The position numbers and the translations under genes are program-made. A stretch of DNA of 64,000 nucleotides. Origin: Hysterangium stoloniferum (Eukaryota > Basidiomycota > Agaricomycetes > Hysterangiales > Hysterangiaceae). The stretch is from positions 1,364,001 to 1,428,000 of the forward strand of contig WHVD01000005.1 in NCBI GenBank assembly GCA_015178975.1. The letters run 5' to 3'. Shown piece after piece: positions 47,220 to 57,688 of the stretch; position 1 is the first letter of the stretch; each line of letters starts with the position of its first letter. The notes beneath the pieces are model-generated. The model ran no database searches. It was not told the DNA's origin and saw only the letters and a list, made by a program, of their open reading frames with translations.

Positions 47220-48190
47220 CCAAAATGTGCACTTTGTCTCTTGCCAGTCAGAATCATACAGTATCCTCTCACTGCTTGATGCTGGCCATACAGCTAGCCA
47301 CATTGCAGCTCTTACTGGTTATGGCATTGGCACAGTTGTTAGACTTTACTCCAAGCATTGTTGTCATCTCTCTAAGTCTATTGGTTTCCCTACCAATATT
47401 CACTATGCACAGCATCTCATCAGCTCTGGGAAGGCTGACACTGCTTTTGATGTGGCCAAAACTCTTAAGAATGTCACCAACCAGTCCATCTGTACCCAAA
47501 CTGTGTGCAATAGTCTCAATATGGTTGGTGCCTCAATAACCCTTCCAATGTTTGGTACTTCAGATTTACATCCCTGATAACTCAGAGAATAAAAATGCAA
47601 AAATATCAAAGATATTTGTGAATATGCTCTATCATATCTACATTATGGAAATACAGTGCGATTACATAAGCTCCAAATATGGAAATACTACAAATATTTA
47701 TATATAGGAGACTCATTGGAAGGGACTTTTCGTGAGGTTTGGAGATGGATTTGTGATATTATGGGGCTACATGCTGTGGGAAGGACCTGGGTATTCTTTC
47801 AAGATAGATGAGAAGATGGATGGGTACCTTTATCTCAAGATTATGGAGGAGAATCTTCAAGCCAGCCTCAGCTATTATGGAAAAATATGTGGGTAATGTC
47901 ATCTTTCAGCAAGATCATGACCACCCTGAACACACCTGCAAGAAGGCCCAGACTTTGTTTCAAGATAATGATTTTGATGTCCTCCCATGGCCAGCACAGT
48001 TTCCAGACCTCAACCCCATTGAATACTTGTGGGATCATAAAAAGAGGAGGCTAAGGGAGACTGGAGTTGTGGGAGAGGGTGGAGGAGGAGTGGAACAAGA
48101 TTGATGTAGGGGTGTGTCAGAATTTGATTGAGAGTATGCCTAGAAGGGTTGCAGATATGTTGAAGGCAAAGGACAGCCATACTAAGTACT
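47220..48190 (+). pseudogene. Tc1-type transposase, interrupted
   Basis: The N-terminal helix-turn-helix part is open at 47227-47530 (ILSLLDAGHTASHIAALTGY, ISSGKADTAFDVAKTL). The C-terminal catalytic part resumes after 47725 (IMEENLQASLSYYGK, VIFQQDHD, PWPAQFPDLNPIEYLWD), holding the second Asp and the final Glu of the DDE triad. The segment with the first catalytic Asp is missing, replaced by a 188-bp inverted-repeat unit. Further frame changes occur near 47800 and 48040. The product would cut and paste the element; this copy cannot. Confidence 0.82.
47538..47725 (+). repeat. Internal third copy of the Tc1 repeat unit
   Basis: It starts AACCCTTCCAATG and ends CATTGGAAGGG, and is colinear with the left terminal repeat (46855-47050). 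Each terminal repeat is itself bounded by these short inverted sequences, so the 190-bp unit has the shape of an independent MITE. Confidence 0.75.
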
Positions 48191-49396
48191 GAATATTAGT
48201 AGTTTTGTGGGTCAGAGTTGTCAGCCAAAAAACCCTTCCAATGAGTCTCCTGTATATATATATTTGTAGTATTTCCATATTTGGAGCTTATGTAATGGCA
48301 TTGTATTTCAACAATCTAGATATGATAGAGCATATTCACAAATATTTTTGATATTTTTGCAATTTTCTCCTCTGAGTTATCAAGGATATACATCTGAAGT
48401 ACCAAACATTGGAAGGGTTTTTTGAGTCACTGTATGTCCAAGGGGTGGCTGGGTGCCTTCTTTGAGGTTGATTTTTTAAGTCATACTCTCTGTGGGGTGG
48501 AAGCCGGTCAGCTTTACACTTACTAAAAATATCTGTAAAATTATGGTATTTCTCGGGGACACCTTCTAGATCTGTGATTTGCTCAGATGCTGGAGTTGAA
48601 AAACAACTGGTTGTTTCATCAATTTTCAAATTGATAGTGAATGCCTGGGATCCATCCATTTTTGTAGTCCTAATAAATGCTGCAGCATTAATGAGAGAAA
48701 TAGACAGAGGTGCCATGGGTTCTGGGGAAGCCATGGATGCTATAGGGATCACAGGGGCCACTGAGGCCACAGGTGCCAGGAAGGCCATGGGTGCCATGGG
48801 TGCCATGTCAGATACAGTTATCTCAGGTGCCACAGGTGTCTGGAAAGTTATACTGTTTGATACCCAGTCAATCAATAGATTGTATCAGGTAAGCCAGTTA
48901 TGTCCTAGGACAATCAAGCAACTTGAGTCTAACTGGGTCACATAGAAAGTGACCAACTGAGATGTTCCACACAGGAACTGGATGGATAAGTTGCAAGCTT
49001 GGGTGATAACCAAATTGCTTGTGCCATCAAAAGGTTGGAGTCCAACCAGATTTATTGGATAAGTTGACAACAGATTTTTTTGTATGAATTTTGTGTCTAA
49101 AAAACAATGAGTCAAGCCAGAATCTATGAGTGCTGAAAAAACAAATTTTGGGATCATATCAGACATAAGTTTAATAAAAAATGAGTCAGAGTTCAAAAGA
49201 GCAGATGCATTAAGATGAGTAAACTCATGAATGTGTGGAGAGGTAATGCAACCCCCAACCTGCATGGAGTCCATGGGGTTGCTTACTCTTTTTTTGGGTT
49301 GGAAGCTGGTGTTAAGGTGCATACATGGAGGGTTTCTGGAGAAACCCACGGGAAAGCCAGTAGGACTTAACTTCAGCTTATAGGCTGCACCCTCGT

Positions 49397-50107
49397 TGTT
49401 AGGGCAACACTAACAAGGCTACCAAACACAAGATAAAACACAGAGATATGAAATGAAGAGGAGACAGCTCAATGACAGGGGAGATCACACTTGTTTTAGT
49501 GGGATTCCTAAGAGATTGAAACTAAAGATCAACTATGTACATGCCCCCTATTTATACTATTTATTTAATATTTTTTATTGATGAAAAATCTAAGAAGAAT
49601 ACTAAAAATGTCATGTATGCACCTTACATTGCATAGCTGCGCTTCAGCGCTTATGTAATCCTGCGCGGCGCTGTGTAGGTCTGCGTGGCGCTTTGGCGTT
49701 TGCGTAGGCTCTGACTGTTGTTGCAGTGACGGTGCACAAGGACGCCTCCATGGACACACAGTGCGAAGCACTGTGTGTGTGTTGGGGCGTAGGCGGCGCC
49801 ATCGGCGTTATGTCAGCGCCGTCGTTTACGCCGTGCCGCCATTACGTCGCATCGCGGTGCTATTGCGCCGCGTTGCTGTGTTGCTGCGTGGCCGCCTCTG
49901 TATGACCATCGGGTCTTGGGTGGCAGCGTCGACCTTATGTCAACGCTGTCGCTGTGTTACTGCACCGCGCTGCTTTTCGTGCGGGCGGCAACGCGATTAT
50001 GTAATCGCTCTCGTACCATGCTTGTATTGCTACATGTAGATTTAGTTAAAATAAACTAAAATCAAGAATTAATGGCAAAAATATATATTATATATATTGC
50101 CCTGACA
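49397..50107 (-). repeat. 3' LTR of the chromovirus
   Basis: Ends TGTTAGGGCAAC and TTGCCCTGACA. It contains a CpG-rich block (about 49640-50010), a TATA box (minus strand TATAAATA, 49549-49556) and the predicted RNA start/self-primer at 49523-49513. It differs from the other LTR at 22 positions by my count, 19 of them CpG transitions. Confidence 0.95.
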
Positions 50108-50121
50108 TCACCCCCTCTTTA
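50108..50121 (-). other. Polypurine tract
   Basis: On the minus strand TAAAGAGGGGGTGA lies directly upstream of the 3' LTR, the expected place and composition for the plus-strand primer of an LTR retrotransposon. Confidence 0.8.
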
Positions 50122-50504
50122 AGGAGTGGTGTCCCGACACTCCAACATGTGTCCCTAACCCTAACATCGTCCACTCAGATATCCATATATGTATGAGAAA
50201 GCACAGGTGAAAACAAACATCTACAATGACATACAATAATGATGCAATATGGTGTGAGGCGCATCTGAGACATTGTAGTAAGAATGTTTGTAATGCTGTG
50301 ACTAATAAAGGGGGAGGCTGCACTGAACCACATGGTGAAGGACAAACAAGGATGAGATGGAATGATATGAATGATAGAAGTGATGGCCTCAAATGCTATG
50401 CTTGATTTAGAAGTCCTAACAATACTCCTCTTTAGGACCAAGATTGGACGTGCTTGGACCCTGATCTTGCAGTATAAGGAGTGCAACTCATACCTATACT
50501 GAAT

Positions 50505-51032
50505 TCATAAGCAGAGCACACTCCTCAACCACGCAAGGAACACAAATCGATGACGACCTGGACGGGGCTCTATGTGACTTCCTTTAGGGACCGGTGTGAT
50601 ATACACATTTGGTCCTCTGTGATCTCCTATCGGAGTGAACCTTGCGTCGTAAAAGAATTCCTGTGATGGTGGGGGGTGTTGTCGATAGATTACACTATCG
50701 AATCGATATTGGAGGAATTCGGAGGTGCCATCATTGTGGTGTATAAGAATGAAGACGGGATCGTCTGGAGCATATGGGAGTCGAAGGCCTATTTGATGGA
50801 GATAACGACGATATTCCTTGGATTCGTATGAGGGGAGTGATTGGAGTGGTTTGGGTTCGGGTATGAATTCTGAGCGTAGTGAGAAGGTCGAGGGCATTGG
50901 TTTAAGTTCAATAAAAGAGGGAGGAGTTGACTTTGAGTAGTGATCAAGGGTCACTTTAGAGGATGAAGAAGTATTGAACATAGTGGAATATTCGTACGTC
51001 TGATTGAACTGATTGGGTTGTGTAAAAGTCAT
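50505..51032 (-). CDS. Extra ORF between pol and the 3' LTR, function unknown
   Basis: From ATG 51032 (MTFTQPNQFNQTYEYSTMF) it encodes about 175 residues: an S/T/P-rich first third, then a compact-looking part (YRRYLHQIGLRLPYAPDDPV, FILIHHNDGTSEFLQYRFDS, RFTPIGDHRGPNVYITPVPK) and a hydrophobic end (FVFLAWLRSVLCL). It is in the sense direction of the element, 727 bp downstream of the pol stop, in the place where some LTR elements carry env-like or captured genes. No signal peptide or fusion-type motif is seen, so env is not supported. CpG is common here, unlike in gag-pol, hinting at a separate origin. Expression is unproven. Confidence 0.5.
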   Translation of the reverse strand: MTFTQPNQFNQTYEYSTMFNTSSSSKVTLDHYSKSTPPSFIELKPMPSTFSLRSEFIPEPKPLQSLPSYESKEYRRYLHQIGLRLPYAPDDPVFILIHHNDGTSEFLQYRFDSVIYRQHPPPSQEFFYDARFTPIGDHRGPNVYITPVPKGSHIEPRPGRHRFVFLAWLRSVLCL

Positions 51033-51758
51033 CTCGAGTGCCAAAGTAAATATAAGAATTTGAGCTTGTGACTGTGACCATAACTTGAAGTTATAGCCCT
51101 ATCGGTAGCTTTCCGATTGAACTTTCTAAAACCTTGAGTCAAATTAAATTCTTTTAATTTCCCTTTGATTATGGTTTTCCCATTGGTCACATGTCCATGA
51201 CTTCTATTTAATCAGCGCTTCTATGTCGTAATCCATATCATCATTGGCTTTGAAAACTTCCTCAATTTGGAAGCTTCTCAGGGGGAATAGGATGATAAGG
51301 AAGAAGCCAAGAGACGGCCACACCACTTTAGGGGATAAATACCATCAAGTTCCAAAGAATGTAATATCCACCTGTAATCTTAACTCAACCTTAAGCTACC
51401 TTGTCAAATTGTATACAATCCGATCAGGCAGTAAGGCAGGCTTTATCTCATAAAGGAGATAATGAAGGGGATTCTGGTTGCATTGACATTAAGTTCATCT
51501 TTGAGATGCCACAACACTTGCTAATTGTGTTACCCCTGACATCTGTTTCCCAAATGAATGTACTCATCCAATTAAACCATAACTCAAGTGTATGCACCAG
51601 AACTGACAACTTCACTATTGCCCGAACTCTGTTCAGGAACACCACAAATATGAATTATCCACCCAAGCATGCCAGTGGAGGGGTCAATCCCACTGCAAAG
51701 GTTTCACTTCATTAATCACTTGATAACTATAAGTTTGATAATAAAGCTTGCTTGGAGG

Positions 51759-54700
51759 TTAAAGGGTTTCAGTTTGAGTCACGGTCTCTGTAAAATTGAT
51801 ATATTCTTGAAAAGGGAGTCGATTGAAGGTTAAAGCAGAGATTCTCCTGGGGGCAAAGGGGTGTTGGCTATGGAATTTATCCACTAATTTTTTGGAGTTT
51901 CCAAGATTGTCAGCAGGTTCCCATGTGCATTCTTCTTGAGGGTACCCTTTCCATTTCACCAGGTATTGTAGTTTTCCCCTTGCCAATCTGCTATCTTTGA
52001 TATATTCAACCTCCCATTCAGGAGTATCTCCTTTTACAACTGGAGGAGGCCTAACTGGAGGTATCCTCCCTTGAAGTGTGTCCTCATGGAAAGGCCTGAG
52101 CTTGGCTACATTGAAGACTGGATGGATTTTCATGGAAGAAGGCAATTTCAACTCATAGGCATTTGGACCAATAACTTTGGTGATTTCAAAGGGTCCGTAT
52201 CGTTTATCTTCTAGTTTTTTAGATGGCCTGTCTGTCTGAATGTCTCTGCCTTCTAACCATACTTTATCTCCTAGCTTATAGATGTCTGCCTCTTTTCTAG
52301 ACTGGTCATAGTACCTAGCCATATCATCAGCAGCCCTATGGAGTGCAGCTTCTGCTTCTTTCCTTGCCTCCTGCATGTCTTTAATAAACTGCTCCACTGA
52401 TTTTATTTGGCTACTTCTGAAAGGCTCAGTCCCCAATCTAGGATGTCTACCATTATTCAAAATAAAAGGTGTCTGCCTAGTAGATGCTTGAACTCTGTTG
52501 TTATGGCAGAATTCTGCTAAAGACAACCATTCTGCCCAATCATCCTGTCTGTGATTCACAAAGAGTCTAAGGTATTGTTCTACCTCCTGATTTACTCTTT
52601 CTGTCTGACCATCTGTCTGAGGGTGATAGGCTGTAGAAGCTGCAACTTTGATCCCTAATATTGAATTCAGCTCTCTTGTGAATTTTGAGACAAACTGGGG
52701 TCCTCTGTCACTGATGATCTGTGAAGGGAGACCATGGAGTTTCCATACATTGTCCCTATAAAGCCTAGCAATGCCTTCTGAAGTGATCTGGTCTGTAGTG
52801 GGTATGACATGAATCATTTTACTAAGTCTATCCACTACTACCATGATGGCATTGTATCCTTGGCTTTCTGGAAGTCCAGTAATCAGATCCACAGTGATTA
52901 TTTCCCAAATGTCCTTAGGAATCTGAGTTGGTACAAGCTTTCCAACAGGACTGGCAGGATATGTCTTAGTTCTATTGCACCTATCACATCCTTTGGTATA
53001 AGATGCAACAAATCTGGAGATTCCTGGCCACCAGTAATTCCTGGAGACCAATTCTAAGGTTTTCCATCTGCCTGGATGGCCACTGGTATGAGCATCATGA
53101 TGCAGTTCAACAATCTGCCTTCTAAGTTCAATATCTTTTGGCACATAAACTTTCCCTTTGAAGAGAATGAGACCCTGTTCCTCTGACCACTCTGTGCCTT
53201 CAATTCTTTTACTTCCTGATTTTTTCAGTTCTTCTACTGCCTTGACTACAACTTCTTCCATATCCTTGGCCTCTCTGATTCTCTTCAGCAGATCTGTCTC
53301 CTGTCCTACTAATATAGCATGACCCTGTTTAAGAGCTTGGATCCTGAAATAAGAAGGTTTGAGAAGGGTAATATCTTCATTATCCCTCTCTCCTTTCCCA
53401 TGATCAGGTCTTCTGGATAGAGCATCTGGTTTCAGGGAACTTTTACCAGGCCTATGATGTAAGGTGAAGTCAAATCTGGACAAAAACAGGGACCATCTAG
53501 CCTGCCTCCTATTAAGTTTTTTGGCAGACATAAAGTATTCCAGATTTTTGTGGTCTGTCCAGATTTGAAAGGTATGACTGCTCCCTTCAAGATAGTGCCT
53601 CCATTCATCCAAAGCTCTAATGATAGCCAGCATTTCTTTGTCATGGATTTCATAATTTCTTTCCACTTCATTCAGACTCTTAGATAAAAAGGCTACAGGG
53701 TGCCACTTTCCATCTGGTCCTTCCTGAGACAAGACAGCACCTGTTGCAAAGTCAGAACTGTCTGCCTCTAACTTGTAGGGTTTGCTGTCATCAGGAAAGA
53801 CAAGAATTGGAGATGAAGTGACCTTGTCCTTCAGGCCTTGAAAGGCTGCCTTTTCTTCCATAGTCCACTTCCATGCTGTATCTTTCCTTGTTAGATTATG
53901 CAGGGGTCTGGCTATTTTTGCAAAGTCCTGGATAAACCTTCTGTAGAAGTTGACAAAGCCTAGGAAAGATTGAATCTCCTTGACTGTGGTAGGTTCTGGC
54001 CATTTGGAGACACCCTCTATCTTCACTGGGTCCATGGAGATGCAGCCATGTGAAACGATAAGTCCAAGATATTCAATCTTTTCCTTTTCAAATTCACATT
54101 TTTCTGCTTTCAAATAAAGCTTGTTTTTCTCCAATATTTCAAAGACCCTTTTGACCACTTCTCTATGTTGTTCCAAAGTGTTTGTGAAGATAAGAATATC
54201 ATCCATATAGACAATGACAACTTGACCATCAATCAACTCTATGAACAAGTCATTCATCATGGTCTGAAATGTAGCAGGACTATTGGTAAGACCAAAGAAC
54301 ATGACCAATGGTTCAAACAGTCCTCTATTGGTTCTGAAAGCTGCTTTCCATTCATCTCCTTCTTTTATTCTGACATTGTTATAGCCCCATCTGACATCCA
54401 ACTTAGTGAAGTATTTGGCTCCCTTCAGCTTGCTGATAATGTCAGAGATGAGTGGTAGAGGATAGGAGTTTTTGATTGTGATGTCATTTAGCTTTCTGTA
54501 ATCCTGGACCAATCTTAAAGAGCCATCCTTCTTCTTTATAAAGAACACTGGAGATGCCATAGGAGACTTGGAGGGTTGGATCCTTCCACTTTTAAGGTTC
54601 TCTCCTAAGAATTCATCCAGTTCCTTCTGCTCATGTGGTGCTAAAGGATAGAGCTTGCTTCTAAAAGGTTCTGATCCAGGCTTCAATTCAATGGCATGAT

Positions 54701-55600
54701 CCCAGGGTTTCTTATCTGGCAATCTGTCAAAAGACTCTTTGGAGAATATTCCCTTGAACTGGTGATAACATTTTGGAACTAGTTCCTCAAAGGTTTTCTT
54801 CTGGTCTTGTTTATGAGACTCTTCTGCCAACTTCTGTGATACAGTAGAAGTAGCATTGATATTAGACTGAGGATAGATAGTTGTAGTCCAGATCCTGTCA
54901 CTGTCTTCAACTCCTGACTGATCATCTTCCTCATCATCTTCATCTGCATCCTCAATGAGACTAGGAAGTTTCCTTCTAGACTCTGCTGCCTTCCTTTGTC
55001 TACTTTTCTTAATTCTCCTAATCTGGAGAGAACATTCAGGTGGACACCTAGTCAAATCTACTTGTCCAGTTCTCCAATTGATTTCAGGGTTATGGTGAAA
55101 GAGCCAGGTATGTCCAATAATTGCAGATTTGTCTCCAAGGTCACATACAGCAAAGAGTGCCTTTTCTGTATGATCTTTGAAGATCATTGTCAATTCTACT
55201 TCTTCATGGATAGAGCCTCCTTGGTTTAATGTCCCATCAACATTGTAAACAGGGATAGGTCTGGGGAGTTTAATTGTATTGAGATTGTGGTATTCCACAA
55301 ATCTTTTGTCCAAAAAGGAACCAGTAGCTCCACTGTCTAATAATGCAGTTACTGACATTCTAACTCCTGTGTCCAAAGACCTGAGAACAATAGGAAGCTG
55401 GGTAGAGGTTTTGGGGTTGAGACTTCTGATATAAATTCTTTGAGGGGGATCTTCTGGAGAGGGTGTGGCTGACATGGGTTCTGAATTAGTGTCTAGAGTT
55501 TCTGATTGACTTGAGATAATTTCTTTGGGATCCTCTAATACACTAAATCTATTACTCCATTGGGACATGTCCTTCACCAATGGTGCCTTTAAAAACCCTC
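51759..55600 (-). CDS. pol: Chromovirus Pol: protease, RT, RNase H, integrase, chromodomain
   Basis: One frame of about 1273 codons, in the -1 frame relative to gag and open upstream of its first Met-like codon into the gag overlap. Domains counted from 55580: aspartic protease (DSG about residue 82, IIGHTWL about 154-160), reverse transcriptase (QDYRKLND about 359-366, YMDD at 458-461), RNase H (EADSSDFATGAVLSQ about 605), integrase zinc finger (HH..C-x2-C about 820-870), integrase core (VDLITGLP, ISDRGPQF, YHPQTDGQTERVNQ, the D,D-35-E triad) and a C-terminal chromodomain (LQYLVKWKGYPQEECTWEP about 1210-1230). The chromodomain places it among chromoviruses and suggests targeting to modified chromatin. 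No inactivating change was seen. Confidence 0.95.
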
Positions 55601-56575
55601 TTTCTGTCCACTCTGCTCTTTCTGCAATTCTTCCTTCATATAGGCCTTCAGAGCATCAAAGTCCATGCTATTAATATCCATCTTTGAGTTGCATTGAGTG
55701 GCCTTATGTCCTGGCTTTCTGCACTTGAAACATATGAGAGGTCTGACAGCCTTCCATCCTGAATCTACTTCCATAGGTACAGTCTTAGATGGTTTAGCAG
55801 TCTGGGCTGTTTGGCTGGGCAGGATACTCTTCTGTGGTATGGCTGGTTTATGGGATTTGGAAGGCTGGCCAAAGTTTCTTCTGCTAGCCTCCCTTTGCCT
55901 CCACTGTCTGTCTAATCTGGTGGCCCATTCAAACCATTCTTTCAGGGTAGTAGGCATTTCTGGAAGAGCATATATCTTATCAACTAAGGCAGAGTTGAGT
56001 CCCTGTTCAAATTTCTCAATGAGGGCTGCATCATTGTACAATGTATCCTCTTTGAATTGTTTGAACTGAGAAATGTACTCCTCAGCACTCTGTGATCCTT
56101 GTCTGAGTTGATTCAGCTTATGCCTAGCTGTACTGGCAGGGTTGGGGTCTCCAAAGGTCTGATTGAACTCCTCTACAAAGTTCTCCCAAGAGTCAACACC
56201 CTCGTTGTTATACTCTTTGACTCTGAGTTTGGCCCAAGGTTCAGCAGTGCCTCCTTTCATGTAAGATAGGGCAAAGATTATTTTGTCAGAGTCATCCTTC
56301 ACCTTCTTCCCATGAAAATAGAGCATAAGTTGAGAAATAAAGGTTTCTGTTTTCCTCTGAGATCCATCAAAAGGATCTGGAGTGGCTACTTTCAAAGTTT
56401 TGGCTGATGAGGTGGTTAGAGATGGCTGAAGTTCTTTCAAAAGCTGCTGCATCTGAAGTATCTTTTGCTGCAGCTCTTGAATAGAAGGAGTAGAAGAGGT
56501 GGGAGGGGAAGAGGTATCCATGGTATCTGTTAAAAAGGAAAGAAGAGGTGGGATCCAATAGGGTAGGTTGTGCAC
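55589..56575 (-). CDS. gag: Chromovirus Gag
   Basis: 329 codons including the stop, ending SGQKEGF-TAA. An internal start at MDTSSPPTSSTPSIQELQQ (about 56521) is also plausible. The body holds a helical retrotransposon Gag core (GGTAEPWAKLRV, WENFVEEFNQTFGDPNPAST, SAEEYISQFKQF) and one CCHC zinc knuckle, CFKCRKPGHKATQC, near the C-terminus. Gag forms the particle and binds the element RNA. The stop codon directly follows a -1 frameshift heptamer, so Pol is probably made as a Gag-Pol fusion. Confidence 0.93.
   Translation of the reverse strand: MHNLPYWIPPLLSFLTDTMDTSSPPTSSTPSIQELQQKILQMQQLLKELQPSLTTSSAKTLKVATPDPFDGSQRKTETFISQLMLYFHGKKVKDDSDKIIFALSYMKGGTAEPWAKLRVKEYNNEGVDSWENFVEEFNQTFGDPNPASTARHKLNQLRQGSQSAEEYISQFKQFKEDTLYNDAALIEKFEQGLNSALVDKIYALPEMPTTLKEWFEWATRLDRQWRQREASRRNFGQPSKSHKPAIPQKSILPSQTAQTAKPSKTVPMEVDSGWKAVRPLICFKCRKPGHKATQCNSKMDINSMDFDALKAYMKEELQKEQSGQKEGF
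55592..55598 (-). promoter_or_regulatory. Predicted -1 frameshift site GGGTTTT at the gag stop
   Basis: In the gag frame the minus strand reads GAG GGT TTT TAA. G-GGT-TTT fits the X-XXY-YYZ slippery rule. A slip back by one base gives GGG TTT TTA AAG, which enters the open pol frame. Both frames are uninterrupted across the site. A downstream stimulatory RNA fold was not checked. Confidence 0.7.
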
Positions 56576-56964
56576 TGATCTTCCCTCAGGAGTGTGTGTG
56601 AAAGAAAATTAACTACAAAAGTGCCCTTGGTCACACTTCTCTACTTAAACTAAAAGGACTATTTAATTATTTTACTGAACACCCAGTTGTCAGCTTTTTG
56701 AGCCTGATCCCAGAATCACAGGATTGACTACCTGGATATTTTCTGGAGAACTAAAAGCTGTCTCAAAAATGAGAACCAGCCCCAACAGTTGGTGTTTCTA
56801 AGTAAAAAGGTCACAACACACTATAAGGGAGATTTGTTGACAGTGCACAGAGCCTGAGAGGTTGATAGATGGAGGAATGGGGAATTGGATGTAGAGTTAT
56901 AGGGGGAGGAAAAGGAGAATAGATTTGAGAGAGATAGAGAGATAGATGGTAGAGTTGTTTAAAG

Positions 56965-56975
56965 AGTTTCAATCT
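56965..56975 (-). other. Primer-binding site, self-priming type
   Basis: Minus strand AGATTGAAACT, beginning 2 nt after the 5' LTR. It is exactly complementary to AGTTTCAATCT, which begins at 57104 in the LTR, 33 nt downstream of the TATA box. The transcript's own 5' end could therefore prime reverse transcription, as in Tf1. Confidence 0.75.
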
Positions 56976-56977
56976 TC

Positions 56978-57688
56978 TGTTAGGGCAACACTAACAAGGC
57001 TACCAAACACAAGATAAAACACAGAGATATGAAATGAAGAGGAGACAGCTCAATGACAGGGGAGATCACACTTGTTTTAGTGGGATTCCTAAGAGATTGA
57101 AACTAAAGATCAACTATGTACATGCCCCCTATTTATACTATTTATTTAATATTTTTTATTGATGAAAAATCTAAGAAGAATACTAAAAATGTCATGTATG
57201 CACCTTACATTGCATAGCTGCGCTTCGGCACTTATGTAATCCTGTGCGGCGCTGTGTAGGTCCGCGCGGCGCTTTGGCGTTTGCGTAGGCTCTGACTGTT
57301 GTTGCAGTGACGGTGCACAAGGACGCCTCCATGGACACACAGTGCGAAGCACTGTGTGTCTGTCGGGGCGTAGGCGGCACCGTCGGCGTTATGTCGGCAC
57401 CGTCGTTTACGCCATGCCGCCATTACGTCGCATCGCGGTGCTATTGCACCGCATCGCTGTGTTGCTGCGCGGCCGCCTCTGTATGACCATCGGGTCTTGG
57501 GTGGCAGTGTCGACCTTATGTCGACGCCGTCGCTGTGTTACTGCACCGCGCTGCTTTTCGTGCGGGCGGCAACGCGATTATGTAATCGCTCTTGTACCAT
57601 GCTTGTATTGCTACATGTAGATTTAGTTAAAATAAACTAAAATCAAAAATAAATGGCAAAAATATATATTATATATATTGCCCTGACA
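56978..57688 (-). repeat. 5' LTR of the chromovirus
   Basis: 711 bp, same ends as the other LTR, next to the primer-binding site and gag. The promoter is read on the minus strand: TATAAATA at 57137-57130. Followed outward by CTCGT and the interrupted family-A LTR. Confidence 0.95.
57104..57137 (-). promoter_or_regulatory. TATA box and predicted transcription start of the chromovirus
   Basis: TATAAATA (57137-57130, minus strand) lies 33 nt upstream of A at 57104, the first base of the 11-nt sequence complementary to the primer-binding site. TATA spacing and complementarity independently point to the same start. Confidence 0.7.

Larger units (their letters stand above)
46845..48432 (+). mobile_element. 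Tc1/mariner DNA transposon with about 209-bp terminal inverted repeats
   Basis: Flanked by TA (46843-46844, 48433-48434). The ends CAGTGACTC/GAGTCACTG extend as near-identical inverted repeats 46845-47053 and 48224-48432. The transposase between them is broken by an internal 188-bp copy of the repeat. It is inserted in the RT/protease part of the gypsy remnant. It is non-autonomous as it stands. Confidence 0.88.
49397..57688 (-). mobile_element. Full-length Ty3/gypsy chromovirus
   Basis: It is 8292 bp with two 711-bp LTRs (49397-50107 and 56978-57688) and perfect CTCGT target duplications (49392-49396, 57689-57693). Coding is on the minus strand: gag, pol with protease-RT-RNase H-integrase-chromodomain, then an extra ORF before the 3' LTR. 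A self-priming site, polypurine tract and frameshift heptamer are all recognisable. gag and pol are uninterrupted, so the element may be able to move or have moved recently. Confidence 0.96.

Noticed and set aside
49761..50039. 92-codon plus-strand ORF present in both chromovirus LTRs (also 57342-57620)
   Set aside because: It is antisense to the element, lies in the CpG-rich block with short DNA repeats, and its two copies differ by CpG transitions without regard to codon position. Its duplication follows from the LTR pair.
50150..50166. Two CCCTAA units, telomere-like
   Set aside because: Only about two units, inside the retroelement; chance occurrence is likely.
50505..51044. Env-like protein
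   Set aside because: No signal peptide, cleavage site or membrane-fusion pattern; position alone is not enough, so it is listed as unknown.
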